64,000 nucleotides of DNA, taken from Ideonella sp041287625. GTDB taxonomy: Bacteria; Pseudomonadota; Gammaproteobacteria; Burkholderiales; Burkholderiaceae_C. The stretch lies in NCBI RefSeq assembly GCF_041287625.1, contig NZ_JBGGNH010000052.1:171624-235623 (forward strand). The letters run 5' to 3'. Positions 50,456 through 59,522 of this stretch are shown here, piece by piece. Below the pieces are notes generated by a model. That model saw only the letters and a program-made list of their open reading frames with translations, was not told the origin of the DNA and searched no databases. Within the stretch, counting starts at the first letter, position 1, and every line of letters begins with the position of its first letter. The position numbers were made by a program, and so were the translations under genes.

Positions 50456-53400
50456 ATGTGGATGACCCGCGTCGCCATCAACAACCCCGTGTTCGCTGCC
50501 ATGGTGATGGTGGCACTGTGCGTGCTGGGGCTGTTCTCCTACCAGCGGCTGGGCGTGGAGCAAATGCCCGACGTTGCCCCGCCGGTGGTCTTCATCCAGA
50601 TCGCCTATCCCGGTGCTTCGCCGGCCGCGGTGGAAACCGAGATCACCAAGCCGGTCGAATCTGCGGTGAACGCGATTGCCGGCGTCAAGATGATCCGCTC
50701 GAACAGCGTGGAAGGCCGCAGCGAGACGGTGATCGAGTTCAGCCTGGACGCCGACATCAACCAGGCCACGCAGGACGTGCGCGACAAGATGTCAGCCGTG
50801 CAGGCCACCTTGCCCAAGGACGCCAAGCAGCCGTTCATCGGCCACTTCGACAACGACAACGCCCAGCCCACCGTGGTGCTGGCGCTGATCGCCCATGACC
50901 GCAGCGAACGCGAGCTGTCGCTGATCGCCGACCAGACGGTGGTCAAGCGCCTGGAGCGCAGCGAAGGCGTGGCCCGCGTGGTGGCCAATGGCCTGAACGT
51001 GCGCCAGGTGCGCATCGACCTGGACGCCGCCCGGCTGCGCGCCGCCGGCCTGACGCCGGCCGACGTGGCCACTGCGCTGCAGCGCGCCAACGCGGACGAG
51101 CCGGTCGGCCTGGTGACCAACGGCACGGCAGACGCCATCGTGCGAGTCGAAGGTCGCGTGCGGGATCCGAAGGACTTCGCCCACATCGTCGTCTCGCGAA
51201 ACACCAGCGCCGGCGTGACCACGCTGGGCGACCTGGGCCAACTGGTGGAGGCAGACCGCGAGCCCGACGCGATCTCGCGCCTGAACGGCAAACCGGCCAT
51301 CAACATCCAGGTCTTCAAGCAGAAGGACGCCAACATCGTGCGCGCCGGCGACGCGATCAAGGAAGCCGTGGCCGACATGCAGCCCGGCCTGCCGCCCGGC
51401 GTGGAGCTGAAGGTGGTCTATGCCAACAGCGACTGGGTGAAGAACTCGCTCACTGGCGTGCAGCACACGCTGATCGAAGGCGCGCTGTTGACGGTAGGCA
51501 TCGTCTTTCTGTTCCTGCACAGCTGGCGCTCGACCATCATCACCGGGCTGACGCTGCCGATCTCGGTGATCGCCAGCTTCATTGCGGTCTACATGTTCGG
51601 CTTCACGCTGAACTTCATGACCATGATGGCGCTGAGCCTGTGCATCGGCCTGCTGATCGACGACGCCATCGTCGTGCGCGAGAACATCGTGCGCCATGTG
51701 GCGATGGGGCGGGACCACCACAGCGCCGCGCGCATCGGCACCGACGAGATCGGCCTGGCCGTCATGGCGACTACCTTCGCGATCTGCGCGGTGTTCGTGC
51801 CGGTGGCTTTCATGAAGGGCATCGTCGGCAAGTTCTTCTTCCCGTTTGGCATCACTGTCACGGTCGCAGTGCTGGTCAGCCTGTTCGTCAGCTTCACGCT
51901 GGACCCGATGCTGTCTTCCATCTGGCCTGATCCGCCCGGTGACCGCATCCGCAAGCTGCCGGTGATCCGCCAGCTGATCGGCGGGCTGGACTGGGCGATG
52001 GACCACCTGCACGCGATCTACGACCGCCTTATCGTCTGGTCCTTCAGCGGCCGGCGCTACCGGCTGATGCTGCCGCCGGTGCCGGCTTACGGTCGCCTGT
52101 TCGACGCGGAAGGCCGGCGCGACAAGACGCAACCACGCCGCCTGCGCTGGGCCACGCTGACGCCGCGCGGCATCGTGGTCAGCTTGGCCGCCCTGAGCTT
52201 CGTCGGCGCGATTTTCCTCACGCCGTTCATCGGCGCCGAGACCATTCCGCAGAACGACCAGGGCTACACCCAGATCCAGGTCAAGCTGCCGGTGGGCAGC
52301 AGCCTGGCGCGCTCGGACGACAAGATCCGCCAGGTCGAGGACATCGTGCGCCGCTTCCCTGAGATCGACACGATGAGCACCACCGTGGGCGGCGAGGCGG
52401 GGCGCAACGCGGCCGAGATTGGCCTGGGGCTGAAGCCGCGCAAGGAGCGCAAGCGCAGCCAGCAGGAGATCGAGGACGCGATCCGCGAGGCGCTGAAGGG
52501 CGTGCCCGGCATCGACATCGCGCTGGGCTGGAACCGGCCGATCTTCATCGCCGTTCTGGGGCCGGACCCAACGGTGCTGGACCAGATCACCAATGACCTG
52601 TCGGCCAAGATCAAGCAGATCAAGGGCGTCACCGACCTGGAAACCTCGGTCAAGCCCGGTGTGCCGGCCTTCGCGGTGCGCATCAAGCCGGATGCCGTGC
52701 GCGAACTCGGCCTGTCCACCACCGACCTGGCCGCTTCGCTGCGCACCTTTGTGAACGGCGACGTGGCCACCTACTGGACCACGCCGGACGGCCAGCAGGT
52801 GGAGGTGCAGCTGCGCCTGGGCAGCGAAAACCGCCAGCAGGTGGCCCAGCTGCGCCAGCTACCGGTGGCCTACGCGAAGGACGGCACGCCGATCCCGCTG
52901 GAGCGGGTGGTGACCATTGAGCCGGTCGAAAACCCGGTCGTGATCAAGCGCCAGAACCTGGAGCGCCGGCAGGCCATCTATGCAGGAGTGGACAAGGCCT
53001 CCGGCCGCGCGGTCGGCGACGTGGGCTCGGACGTGCAGAAGCTGGTCAAGGCCACCGTGCTGCCGCCGGGCTACCGCTTCGACGTGGGCGGTCAGACCAA
53101 GGAGCAGGGCGAGATCTTCGGCAACATCCTGGCCGCGCTGGGCCTGGCCGTGGTCTTCATCTACATCGTGCTGGCCAGCCAGTTCGGCAGCTTCCTGCAG
53201 CCGATTGCGATCATGGCCTCGCTGCCGCTGTCCTTGATCGGCGTGATGCTGGCGCTGCTGATCACCGGCTCGACCATCAACCTGTTCTCGATGATCGGCT
53301 TCATCATGCTGATGGGCCTGGTGACCAAAAACGCGATCCTGCTGGTCGACTTCGCCAACCACGCGGTGCGCGCCGGCAAGAGCGTGGCCGAGGCCATCCG

Positions 53401-53695
53401 CGAAGCCGGCTCGATCCGCCTGCGCCCCATCGTCATGACGACGGCCGCGATGGTCTTCGGCATGCTGCCGCTGGCACTGGCTTTCAACGAAGGCGGGGAG
53501 CTGCAGGCGCCGATGGGCCGCGCGATCATCGGCGGCGTCATCACCTCCACGCTGCTGACGCTGCTGGTTGTGCCGGTGATCTACAGCTACCTGGTGCGGC
53601 CGGAGCAGCTGCGGGCCGCTGCCAGGGCCAGGCAGCAGGCCGGCGGAACCGGTGCCGCTGGGGTGGAGGCCGGCCTGCCTCAGGCTAACTTCTGA
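50456..53695 (+). CDS. RND efflux pump, HAE-1 type
   Basis: A 1079-residue proton-driven exporter. Features are INNPVFAAMVMVALCVLGLF at helix 1, MPDVAPPVVFIQIAYPGASP, the helix-4 relay pair in GLLIDDAIVVRENI, FFPFGITVTVAVLVSLFVSFTLDPM, and the last-part motif FSMIGFIMLMGLVTKNAILLVDFAN. A loop of about 40 charged residues (VPAYGRLFDAEGRRDKTQPR) lies between helices 6 and 7. It and its adaptor mirror the minus-strand pair, but are clearly distinct in sequence. No outer-membrane factor gene follows. Confidence 0.95.
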   Translation: MWMTRVAINNPVFAAMVMVALCVLGLFSYQRLGVEQMPDVAPPVVFIQIAYPGASPAAVETEITKPVESAVNAIAGVKMIRSNSVEGRSETVIEFSLDADINQATQDVRDKMSAVQATLPKDAKQPFIGHFDNDNAQPTVVLALIAHDRSERELSLIADQTVVKRLERSEGVARVVANGLNVRQVRIDLDAARLRAAGLTPADVATALQRANADEPVGLVTNGTADAIVRVEGRVRDPKDFAHIVVSRNTSAGVTTLGDLGQLVEADREPDAISRLNGKPAINIQVFKQKDANIVRAGDAIKEAVADMQPGLPPGVELKVVYANSDWVKNSLTGVQHTLIEGALLTVGIVFLFLHSWRSTIITGLTLPISVIASFIAVYMFGFTLNFMTMMALSLCIGLLIDDAIVVRENIVRHVAMGRDHHSAARIGTDEIGLAVMATTFAICAVFVPVAFMKGIVGKFFFPFGITVTVAVLVSLFVSFTLDPMLSSIWPDPPGDRIRKLPVIRQLIGGLDWAMDHLHAIYDRLIVWSFSGRRYRLMLPPVPAYGRLFDAEGRRDKTQPRRLRWATLTPRGIVVSLAALSFVGAIFLTPFIGAETIPQNDQGYTQIQVKLPVGSSLARSDDKIRQVEDIVRRFPEIDTMSTTVGGEAGRNAAEIGLGLKPRKERKRSQQEIEDAIREALKGVPGIDIALGWNRPIFIAVLGPDPTVLDQITNDLSAKIKQIKGVTDLETSVKPGVPAFAVRIKPDAVRELGLSTTDLAASLRTFVNGDVATYWTTPDGQQVEVQLRLGSENRQQVAQLRQLPVAYAKDGTPIPLERVVTIEPVENPVVIKRQNLERRQAIYAGVDKASGRAVGDVGSDVQKLVKATVLPPGYRFDVGGQTKEQGEIFGNILAALGLAVVFIYIVLASQFGSFLQPIAIMASLPLSLIGVMLALLITGSTINLFSMIGFIMLMGLVTKNAILLVDFANHAVRAGKSVAEAIREAGSIRLRPIVMTTAAMVFGMLPLALAFNEGGELQAPMGRAIIGGVITSTLLTLLVVPVIYSYLVRPEQLRAAARARQQAGGTGAAGVEAGLPQANF

Positions 53696-53750
53696 GCCAG
53701 TGGCGTGTCGTGGGAAGCTGTTCGCTGCGGCCCGCGGTCAAGCGCTCCGC

Positions 53751-54500
53751 TCAGGCGGCGAGGGCGTCCTCGCGTCGAGGCGCCGCCTCTGCCGCCTGGG
53801 CCTCGCTGCTGACAAATGCCTGCAGCTTGTCCAGCATCAGCAGGCCGTATTCCTCGCTGCCATGGTGCTGATCGCCGGCCTTCACGGAACGGAACGCCGG
53901 CAGCATGAAACCATCGGCATCTAGCCACGAGGGGTCGTTCTCGATCACCGGGATGCCAAGGCGGTTGAGTTCGTCCATCAGGTAGGCGCGGTGGCGTTGA
54001 TGCAGCAGCATCAGCTTGTCCGCGCCGCTGCGGGCCACGGACCGATGATGGCGGAACGGGGCGGGGGACTCGATCACCAGCACCTTGCCCATGCGCTGCA
54101 GCACTTCCAGGAAGCTCAGCACCTGGGCGAGGTCATCCTCGATCATCTGCCGGACGACCGACTGAGACAGCACGGCGCCGGGCCCCGGCAGTGGCCACGG
54201 CGCGTGCGCGGACCAGTCCTTGCGCCAAATCCGGCTCGAATGGAACGGCCCGCTGAGGCCATACCAGTCATGGCCGCCGCCGATGATGGGCAGCCGGTCC
54301 AGCCGGGGCCGGAAACCGGGTTCGGTGATCTCGACATGGTCGCCGCGGTCGGCAAAAAACGGCTTGGGAAAGAGGTCGCCCCGGCCCAGCGGTTGTACCT
54401 CGACCTCGAAGTCCGCCGTGGCCAGGCCGGCTTTCTTGCGGGCCTTGTGGGCCGTCCGCATCGAACCGGTGTGGCTGTCGCCAAAGATGAAGACCTTCAT
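53751..54500 (-). CDS. SGNH-like hydrolase, unknown substrate
   Basis: A 249-residue protein starting MKVFIFGDSHTGSM, a block-I-like GDS motif with serine 9 as candidate nucleophile. A D-x-x-H-like pair is seen late (KAGDQHHGSEEYG, about residues 215-227), fitting an SGNH esterase active site. No signal peptide is evident, so it is probably cytoplasmic. Its start overlaps the upstream GSCFA gene stop by four bases (ATGA). The substrate is unknown; glycan O-acyl groups are one possibility. Confidence 0.75.
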   Translation of the reverse strand: MKVFIFGDSHTGSMRTAHKARKKAGLATADFEVEVQPLGRGDLFPKPFFADRGDHVEITEPGFRPRLDRLPIIGGGHDWYGLSGPFHSSRIWRKDWSAHAPWPLPGPGAVLSQSVVRQMIEDDLAQVLSFLEVLQRMGKVLVIESPAPFRHHRSVARSGADKLMLLHQRHRAYLMDELNRLGIPVIENDPSWLDADGFMLPAFRSVKAGDQHHGSEEYGLLMLDKLQAFVSSEAQAAEAAPRREDALAA

Positions 54501-55555
54501 GGCTGCTCTCCAAACGCTTCCAGCAGCACTTCATCGCAGGCAATGTCGTCCGGATCGTCTTCCTCCGCAGGTTCCTGCTCCCGCACCTTGGCCTTCTTGC
54601 TTGGCACGTGCTCGGAGAAGAATTGCGCCATCACATGCGCCACGCCGGGTTCGACCACCGTGCGCATGTCGGGGGCGTAAAACGTGCCTCGCATCACATG
54701 GGAGGAAATGATTTCGAAGGAAGGGAAATAATCGACGTGGTCGTATTTCTGCGCCAGGTGACCGGCCACCGCGCGCAGCACCGATTTTGAATAGCAACTC
54801 GCCACCACGACCTGCTGGTCGGTTGCCGTTGCGGTCAACGGCACGGGGCTGACGGTGTAGAGAAAGCGCATGTTGGGATTGAGCTTCCTGGCCTTCGTCA
54901 TGAACGTCTCCAGGTCCTGGCACACGGCCGGATATTGGAGATTGGCAAAGCGGTATTGCGCCGCGTCGAATGCGCCGCCATGCGTGCCGGGGCAGATTGG
55001 AAATGCCGCGCCGTCCGCTTCGGAAATCCAGCCCTCGGTCAATCCCAGCGTGAACACGAAAACATCGGCTTGCTCGAACATCCGGGCCACAGCGGCCAGA
55101 TGGTCCTTCCGCGAGGCCTCCAGCTCCGCCACCGAACCGAATGGCTGCATCTCGATGGTCGGGCGGAACGGGTCCACCACACCACCGTCCTTTTCCCAGG
55201 CGGCTTCCTTGGGCGTGAAGTCCCCGGTCGCGCGCTTGAGCAGTTGCAGCAACTGGCGCGAGGTGTACACGTTGCCGAATCGTGCTGAATACATGCCATA
55301 ACCGTTGCCCAGCCAGCGGTCCTTGCGCAGGCCGCGCGGCGGCGGTTCGACATCCAGGAAATTGAAGCCGCTCTGCTTCAGGAAACGGCCGATGTGCTGC
55401 GCGAAGCAGCTGCCGGCGGTGGCGATGGTCGCATCGGCGATCGACCATTTTTTGCGGTACCAGCCCGGAATCTCCAGCATGTGCTGGCTTCCAACCGTCT
55501 GTCCCCAAAAGGCGCTCGGCGGTTGGGATTTATAAGGATGGGGGCTCTGAGACAT
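54497..55555 (-). CDS. GSCFA-domain protein
   Basis: A 352-residue protein with the eponymous motif at residues 48-52 in TAGSCFAQHIGRFLKQSG, then YGMYSARFGNVYTSRQLLQLL, TLGLTEGW, TVSPVPLTATATD, and SSHVMRGTFYAPDMRTVVEPGV. These match the GSCFA family (PF08885), related to SGNH hydrolases and often near polysaccharide genes. The C-terminal 30 residues are acidic (EPAEEDDPDDIACDE). Start 55555 matches the family; longer frames run into the neighbouring chemoreceptor end. It has somewhat more A/T than its neighbours. Function unproven. Confidence 0.85.
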   Translation of the reverse strand: MSQSPHPYKSQPPSAFWGQTVGSQHMLEIPGWYRKKWSIADATIATAGSCFAQHIGRFLKQSGFNFLDVEPPPRGLRKDRWLGNGYGMYSARFGNVYTSRQLLQLLKRATGDFTPKEAAWEKDGGVVDPFRPTIEMQPFGSVAELEASRKDHLAAVARMFEQADVFVFTLGLTEGWISEADGAAFPICPGTHGGAFDAAQYRFANLQYPAVCQDLETFMTKARKLNPNMRFLYTVSPVPLTATATDQQVVVASCYSKSVLRAVAGHLAQKYDHVDYFPSFEIISSHVMRGTFYAPDMRTVVEPGVAHVMAQFFSEHVPSKKAKVREQEPAEEDDPDDIACDEVLLEAFGEQP

Positions 55556-55683
55556 GCTGCGGCAACACTCTGGACTGCGAACCCCAGAATGCGGTCCGGC
55601 TGTTGGCAGTATGCCCGTTGTCGACCCAACGCCTGGCAGGTGCGGGGCGCTGCGGGCGGCAAACTTTCCGCTTTTCCGGCGCC

Positions 55684-58014
55684 TCAGTGACCTTTGACCC
55701 GGTACACGCCGCATCCCACCAGCAAGCGCGAGTCGATGGCCTGCACAAAGCTGGCCTTGGGCATCACGCCGCCGGTTTCGGGGTTGACGATGTCGTATTC
55801 CACCCAATGGCTGCCTTCGCTGGCTTGCCATGCTTCGCGGGTGAAGCGGTCGCCGTCGATGCCGGGCACGTCGTGCACCCGCTTGCCGTTCATGGCTGGC
55901 TTGGCGCCGTGGGTGCGGTAGCGGCCTTCGCGGTCCACGATGAAGACATAGAGGTCGCGGTCCAGGAAGCCGCCGTCCGGCTGGCAGAAGACCTGGGACG
56001 CGGCGTCCAGTCCGCGTGACTCGATCAGTTTCATGGCTTTGGTGACCATGGCATAGGCTTCGTCCGCGCTGCCTTGCCGCAGCCGGATGGCGGCCACGGC
56101 CTGGCCGAGCGCGCCCGCACGGGAGACCAGCTCTGTCGAGGCGGTGGCCGACTCGACCACCATCTCGGCGTTCTGGCGGGTGATCTCTTCCATGCCGGAG
56201 ACGCTGGTGCTGACCTGCGCCAGCCCCTCGCTTTGCACGGCGCTGGCCTGGGCGATGGAGCGCAGGCGATGGGAGACGTCGCGCACACCGGCCACGACCG
56301 TCTGCAGCGTGCCGCTGACCGACTGGATGCTGGCGACCGAGCTGCCGACCTGGGTGGTGGAGCTGCCGATCAGCTGGCGGATTTCGCCGGCCGCTGACGC
56401 GCTGCGCTGCGCCAACTGGCGGACTTCGGTGGCCACGACGGCAAAGCCACGGCCAGCCTCGCCAGCGCGGGCGGCTTCGACGGCCGCGTTCAGCGCGAGG
56501 ATGTTGGTCTGGAAGGCGATGCCGTCGATCACGCCGATGATTTCGGCCATGCGGCGGGAGCTGGCTTCCAGCTGGCCCATGGCCTCCACCGAGTTGCGCA
56601 TCGCATCGCCACCGGCCTCGGTCTGGTCGCGCAGGCGGTCGGTCAGGTGGTCCAGTTCGCGCGAGGCTTCGGCATTGCTGCTCACCGCCTTGCTCAGTTC
56701 ACTGACCGTGGCCATGGTCTGCTGCAGGCTGGCGGCCTGGGCATCGGTGCGGGTGGACAGGGCGCCGCTGCTGGCAACCAGCTGCTGGCCGGCCAGGCCG
56801 ACACGCACGGCGCTGCTGCGGATTTCCGCCACCATGGACGAGAGCTGGTGGCTCATCTTTTCGACCAGTGCACCGATCTCGGCCACTTCGTCATGACCTT
56901 CGATGCGCACCGAGTGGGCCATGTCGCCGCGCTCCATCGCCGCCACGCCCAGGCGCAACGCATTCAGGCCGCTGATGAAGCTGGCATACAGCGATGAGGC
57001 CAGGTAGACCCACAGCAGCATGCCGAGCGCGCAGGCGCCGAGCTGGAGCCAGAGGCTGCGCCGCACTGCGTCGATCCGGTCGACCAGCGAAGCGTCCAGT
57101 TTCTGGCTCACTTCATGCTGCAGGGCCAGGACTTGCTGGATGGCCTCGGTGCCTGCGGCAAAGTAGCGGCCTGGGTCGCCTTCGATGGCGTCGGAAGAGA
57201 AGATTTGGCTGACCAAGTTGGCGTAGGCATCCGACCGCTGCTTGGCGGCCTCCCATTGGCTGGGCATGGGGGCACCGGCACGTTGCAATGCATCGACCCG
57301 GAACTGCATGTCGGCATCGATCGCTGCCAGCGCTGCAGCCCGGCCCAGCACGCTTGCCCTGTCGGCACTGGAGGCTTCGCCGCGCTTGATCAACGCGGCG
57401 CCTTCGCCACGCATCACGCCCAGGTTCTCGGACCAGGGGATGATGCGCTCGACGACGATGTCCATCAGGAAGAAGGTCTGGGCCTCGGGATCGAGCAGCA
57501 ACGTGGAGCGTTCACCGGTCAGCAGCACCAGCTGGCGCAGCGCATCGATGCTGCTGCTGTGCTCGACGAACAAGGCCGCCCGTTGCGTGCCTGCGGGTGC
57601 CGGCAGGGCGAGCGCCTGCAGTGGCGGGCGCAGCGCGTTCCATTCAGCGCGCAGGGGGAAGCTTTGCAATTCGCCGACGACGGCATCGACCTCGGCAAGG
57701 CGCTGCTGCAGCCGGCCGTGGCTCTCCTGCAATGCGGTCTGCGCGCTCTCGTCGCCGCTGAGCATCCGGTTGCTCAGGCCGCGGTGGGCCTGGGTTTCGG
57801 CCACCAGGTCCGACAGCGCGCCCACCACGCGCACGCCTTCACGCTCGGTGTTGGCCAGCTCGACCTCGGCCAGTTTCTGGCGGGTCTGGTTCACCATCAC
57901 CAGCACCATCGGCAGCAGCAACATGGCCGCCATCAGGCCGAGCTTGGTCGGCATGCGCAGCCGGCGCATCAGTCCAATGCCAGGCTGCAGCAGGCGTTTC
58001 ATGGGCGTCATCAT
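55684..58014 (-). CDS. methyl-accepting chemotaxis protein with C-terminal Cache-like domain
   Basis: A 776-residue chemoreceptor. Helix 1 (about 25-42) and helix 2 (about 323-345) bound a periplasmic helical sensor of some 280 residues resembling NIT-type domains (ETQAHRGLSNRMLSGD). A HAMP region (345-395) and the signalling domain (400-645) follow, with the hairpin tip GIAFQTNILALNAAVEAARAGEAGRGFAVVA. After it, at about 650-776, comes a Cache-2-like domain (AYAMVTKAMKLIESRG, VFIVDREGRYRTHGAKPAMNG), which would be cytoplasmic. AGGAGAG precedes ATG 58014. Confidence 0.9.
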   Translation of the reverse strand: MMTPMKRLLQPGIGLMRRLRMPTKLGLMAAMLLLPMVLVMVNQTRQKLAEVELANTEREGVRVVGALSDLVAETQAHRGLSNRMLSGDESAQTALQESHGRLQQRLAEVDAVVGELQSFPLRAEWNALRPPLQALALPAPAGTQRAALFVEHSSSIDALRQLVLLTGERSTLLLDPEAQTFFLMDIVVERIIPWSENLGVMRGEGAALIKRGEASSADRASVLGRAAALAAIDADMQFRVDALQRAGAPMPSQWEAAKQRSDAYANLVSQIFSSDAIEGDPGRYFAAGTEAIQQVLALQHEVSQKLDASLVDRIDAVRRSLWLQLGACALGMLLWVYLASSLYASFISGLNALRLGVAAMERGDMAHSVRIEGHDEVAEIGALVEKMSHQLSSMVAEIRSSAVRVGLAGQQLVASSGALSTRTDAQAASLQQTMATVSELSKAVSSNAEASRELDHLTDRLRDQTEAGGDAMRNSVEAMGQLEASSRRMAEIIGVIDGIAFQTNILALNAAVEAARAGEAGRGFAVVATEVRQLAQRSASAAGEIRQLIGSSTTQVGSSVASIQSVSGTLQTVVAGVRDVSHRLRSIAQASAVQSEGLAQVSTSVSGMEEITRQNAEMVVESATASTELVSRAGALGQAVAAIRLRQGSADEAYAMVTKAMKLIESRGLDAASQVFCQPDGGFLDRDLYVFIVDREGRYRTHGAKPAMNGKRVHDVPGIDGDRFTREAWQASEGSHWVEYDIVNPETGGVMPKASFVQAIDSRLLVGCGVYRVKGH

Positions 58015-58210
58015 GGTTCTTCTCTCCTGGGCGACGGCGCGAGAGCCGATTCGGGGCCCGCGAATCTTGCCGCGGTCGGCCCAGCCGCAATGCCGGAAAA
58101 GAAGGCAGGCAGACGCCTTGCTCGCTGCATTCGGCGGCCCATGATGTCGCGGTGCAGCTTGTCCGTGCCGCGTGCGGAAGCAGGCTTCCGTGCAGCGTGT
58201 TGACGCTGGC

Positions 58211-59458
58211 TCAGCGCGCCAGCGCGTCCAGCACCTCGTGGCAGGCGCCCATGTTGTGGTAGTCCACCTTGCCCGCGGGGCTCTTGTCGTCGCTGATCTT
58301 GCGGTTCTCCGCATTCAGGATGCGGAACCATGCGCCGTGCGTGTGGTCCACGAAGCTGGCCCACGCGTGGCCCCAGATCCGGTCGTACCAGTCCCAGTAG
58401 GCGCCGTCATGGGTGCGCTGGGCCAGCACCGCGGCGGCGGCCAGCGATTCGGCCTGCACCCAGTGGTATTTGTCGCCATCGCAGACCAGCAGGTGCCGGT
58501 CGGTGGCGGGGTCGCCCGCGGGTGCCAGGCCATAGACCAGGCCGCCATGCGTTCGGTCCCAGCCCTGCAGCGTGGCAACGCCAAACAACTCCTTTGCCCG
58601 TTGCAGCATCCAGCTGCTGTCGTCTTCCGGCTCGCCGAGGTTGCGCTCCAGCTGCAGCAGCAGCTTGGCCCATTCGGTCTGGTGGCCAACCTGGAAGCCC
58701 CAGGGCCGGAAGATGTTGGTCTTGTCGTGGCGGTTGTATTCCCAGTCGGGCGACCAATCGGCGTGGAAGTGTTCCCAGACCAGGCCGCCAGCATGCTCGG
58801 CCAGGCGCTGGGTGACCGACTGGGCCAGTTCGGCTGCGCGCAGCAGGAACTGCGGCGCCTCGGTTGCCTCGTACGCGGCGAGCATGGCCTCGCAGGCATG
58901 CATGTTGGCGTTCTGGCCACGGTAGGGCGAGAGTGTCCAGTCGGGCGTCGCCTCGTCGGCATACAGCTTGGCGGCCGGCTCCCAGAAGCGCTTTTCCATC
59001 AACTCGGCCGTCTCGAACAGGCCGGCGCGGGCCTCCGCGATGCCTGCGCGCAGCGCCTGGACATGGGCCAGCAGCACAAAAGCCAGGCCGTAGCAGTGGT
59101 TGGTCGCGTCCAGCACCTTCTTCTGGCCGTTGTCCCAGTGCAGCAGCCAGGCGTAGCCGCCGGTGGCCGGGTCGCGGTGCACGTCCTGCACGAAGCGCAG
59201 CGCGTGGCGAGCGTTGGCGAGCCATTCGGCGGCGCGCGCATGACCAGGGAAGCGCCTGGCCATGGTCGCGTGCGTGATGACGAAACGCGTGCTGCTGACC
59301 AGGTGACGGGTGTGCGGGTCATAGACCCGGCCGTCGTCCTTGTAGAACTGGTAGAGGCCGCCGCTGGGATCCACACAGCGGTCGTCGTAGAAGGCCTGCG
59401 TCTGCAGCAGGTGTTCCTCCAGGAACTCGGCGCGACGGAAGTCGGGATCTTGCTTCAT
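58211..59458 (-). CDS. N-acylglucosamine 2-epimerase (AGE) family sugar epimerase/isomerase
   Basis: A 415-residue (alpha/alpha)6-barrel enzyme. Family segments are RFVITHATMARRFPG, YAWLLHWDNGQKKVLDATNHCYGLAFVLLAH, PYRGQNANMHACEAMLAAYEAT, FRPWGFQVGHQTEWAKLLLQLE and KYHWVQAESLAAAAVL, with the conserved active-site histidines. It is closest in character to the aldose-ketose isomerase/mannose isomerase side of the family, so a role such as mannose to fructose is likely but not proven. It follows the sugar ABC genes (64 bases after the ATPase), suggesting it acts on the imported sugar. Confidence 0.88.
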   Translation of the reverse strand: MKQDPDFRRAEFLEEHLLQTQAFYDDRCVDPSGGLYQFYKDDGRVYDPHTRHLVSSTRFVITHATMARRFPGHARAAEWLANARHALRFVQDVHRDPATGGYAWLLHWDNGQKKVLDATNHCYGLAFVLLAHVQALRAGIAEARAGLFETAELMEKRFWEPAAKLYADEATPDWTLSPYRGQNANMHACEAMLAAYEATEAPQFLLRAAELAQSVTQRLAEHAGGLVWEHFHADWSPDWEYNRHDKTNIFRPWGFQVGHQTEWAKLLLQLERNLGEPEDDSSWMLQRAKELFGVATLQGWDRTHGGLVYGLAPAGDPATDRHLLVCDGDKYHWVQAESLAAAAVLAQRTHDGAYWDWYDRIWGHAWASFVDHTHGAWFRILNAENRKISDDKSPAGKVDYHNMGACHEVLDALAR

Positions 59459-59522
59459 GAGGCAATGCTAAGTCGGCAAAGGGTGCCAAGCCAAGCCCTG
59501 ATGGGCTGGGCGTCCCAGGTCT

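Noticed and set aside
58015..58210. Possible flagellar sigma-28 promoter for the chemoreceptor
   Set aside because: No TAAA-N15-GCCGATAA-like sequence is present on the minus strand in this interval.
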